From DATLYH01 sp035575035 (GTDB taxonomy: Bacteria > Planctomycetota > Planctomycetia > Gemmatales > Gemmataceae), in assembly GCA_035575035.1 (NCBI GenBank), contig DATLYH010000197.1:1-5998 (forward strand): a stretch of DNA of 5,998 nucleotides. Direction: 5' to 3'. The notes below the pieces were generated by a model. The model made no database searches and was not told where the DNA came from. It saw only the letters and a list, made by a program, of their open reading frames with translations. This document shows positions 5,533 through 5,998 of the stretch, piece by piece. The position numbers and the translations under genes were made by a program. Position 1 is the stretch's first letter. Every line of letters starts with the position of its first letter.

Positions 5533-5998
5533 TTAAAGGTGCTTTTGGAATCCGCTGTCCTCGAGCCACTGATGCACACGGCGGTAGCGTTCGCTGCTAG
5601 GGGGGTGCGTAAAACTCCCTTCGCGGCCGGCATACTCGTCCTGCAAGTGCATGAAGACAAGCGTTAACAGTGCCCCCCGGCCGTCGAACGCCCAGGAATT
5701 CACCAGGTAATCAATGCCTTTGCGGTCGGCCTCGAACTCATGATCCCAGTAGGTCTTTTGGACCTGAGCGTCGTCGGGTTGCTCTGACAACAATTGCGCC
5801 ATCTTGGCCTCATGATGGCGGACATAGTGGACCACTTCATGAGCGGCAGTGAAGGCCAACATGTCCCGGAACCAATAGGCCGTGGTCGGAACCAACTTAT
5901 TGAGTGGGTCGGCGCTCGGCGGCAAGGTAAGATCCCCCTCAACCGAGCGCTCCGCCAGTTTTCGCAAATGCGCCGGGAAGGGGAAATTCGGATCAGCC
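5533..5998 (-). CDS. HExxH zinc metallopeptidase, M48 or Lit/U49-like (5' end beyond window)
   Basis: 154 residues are visible and the frame is open to the right edge, so the N-terminus is missing. The motif HEVVH (encoded at 5827-5841) sits in an AAHEVVHYVRHH helix. About 30 residues later comes HEFEADRKG, which fits the gluzincin ExxAD pattern, with the first Glu (encoded about 5737-5739) the likely third zinc ligand. Near the C-terminus HPPSSERYRR resembles the HPP/HPS-x-x-R element of M48 and of phage-exclusion Lit (U49) peptidases. No membrane helix is seen in the visible part, unlike HtpX-type M48 proteins, so a soluble enzyme is more likely. An internal TTG at 5967 has no ribosome binding site and the upstream frame remains protein-like (PNFPFPAHL), so it is not taken as the start. 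M48-like and Lit/U49-like cannot be separated without a profile search. It is the first visible gene of the row. Confidence 0.85.
   Translation of the reverse strand, partial: ADPNFPFPAHLRKLAERSVEGDLTLPPSADPLNKLVPTTAYWFRDMLAFTAAHEVVHYVRHHEAKMAQLLSEQPDDAQVQKTYWDHEFEADRKGIDYLVNSWAFDGRGALLTLVFMHLQDEYAGREGSFTHPPSSERYRRVHQWLEDSGFQKHL

Noticed and set aside
5224..5667. Plus-strand open frame of 147 codons
   Set aside because: It covers the antisense of three well-supported minus-strand genes, has no ribosome binding site that I can see, and its product resembles no family.

Overview
The window looks like DNA from a planctomycete, most likely of the Gemmata/Zavarzinella group. The main clue is the long secreted protein at the left. 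Its N-terminus carries the Arg-rich stretch followed by the LELEPLEDRCAPA motif seen on very many surface and secreted proteins of that group, and it has planctomycete-style modules: CARDB, choice-of-anchor, cohesin-like and dockerin-like. This assignment is pattern recognition, not a database match. GC is high on the left (about 65% in a block I counted) and clearly lower in the small genes on the right (about 48% in two counted blocks).

All seven genes I can support lie on the minus strand, so transcription runs from right to left. Upstream to downstream they are: a metallopeptidase with HEVVH and HEFEAD motifs (5' end beyond the right edge); a 68-residue zinc-ribbon protein; a 171-residue protein with three predicted membrane helices; a 112-residue protein with four CxxC knuckles; a 74-residue Cys/His-rich protein; a 156-residue protein with one membrane helix and four CxxC knuckles; and a 1143+ residue multidomain M23 peptidase whose 3' end lies beyond the left edge. 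Gaps between genes are 69, 21, 114, 40, 33 and 68 bases. Each of the five small genes and the M23 gene has a purine-rich ribosome binding site. The first five genes could form one transcription unit with the sixth, but I see no clear promoter or terminator to prove it.

The M23 protein explains itself: an exported cell-wall (or other extracellular) metalloendopeptidase with a complete set of zinc and catalytic residues, carrying a chain of beta-sandwich domains, two cohesin-like domains and a dockerin-like EF-hand pair between them. The right half is the puzzle. Four different tiny cysteine-rich proteins (eleven CxxC motifs in total) sit beside two membrane proteins and a gluzincin-type peptidase. 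No gene there is a known part of a named pathway that I can recognise. It is the best candidate for an undescribed system here, but its function is unknown.

The plus strand holds long open frames opposite the GC-rich M23 gene, but these are antisense shadows. I found no RNA gene, CRISPR array, insertion sequence or integrase.
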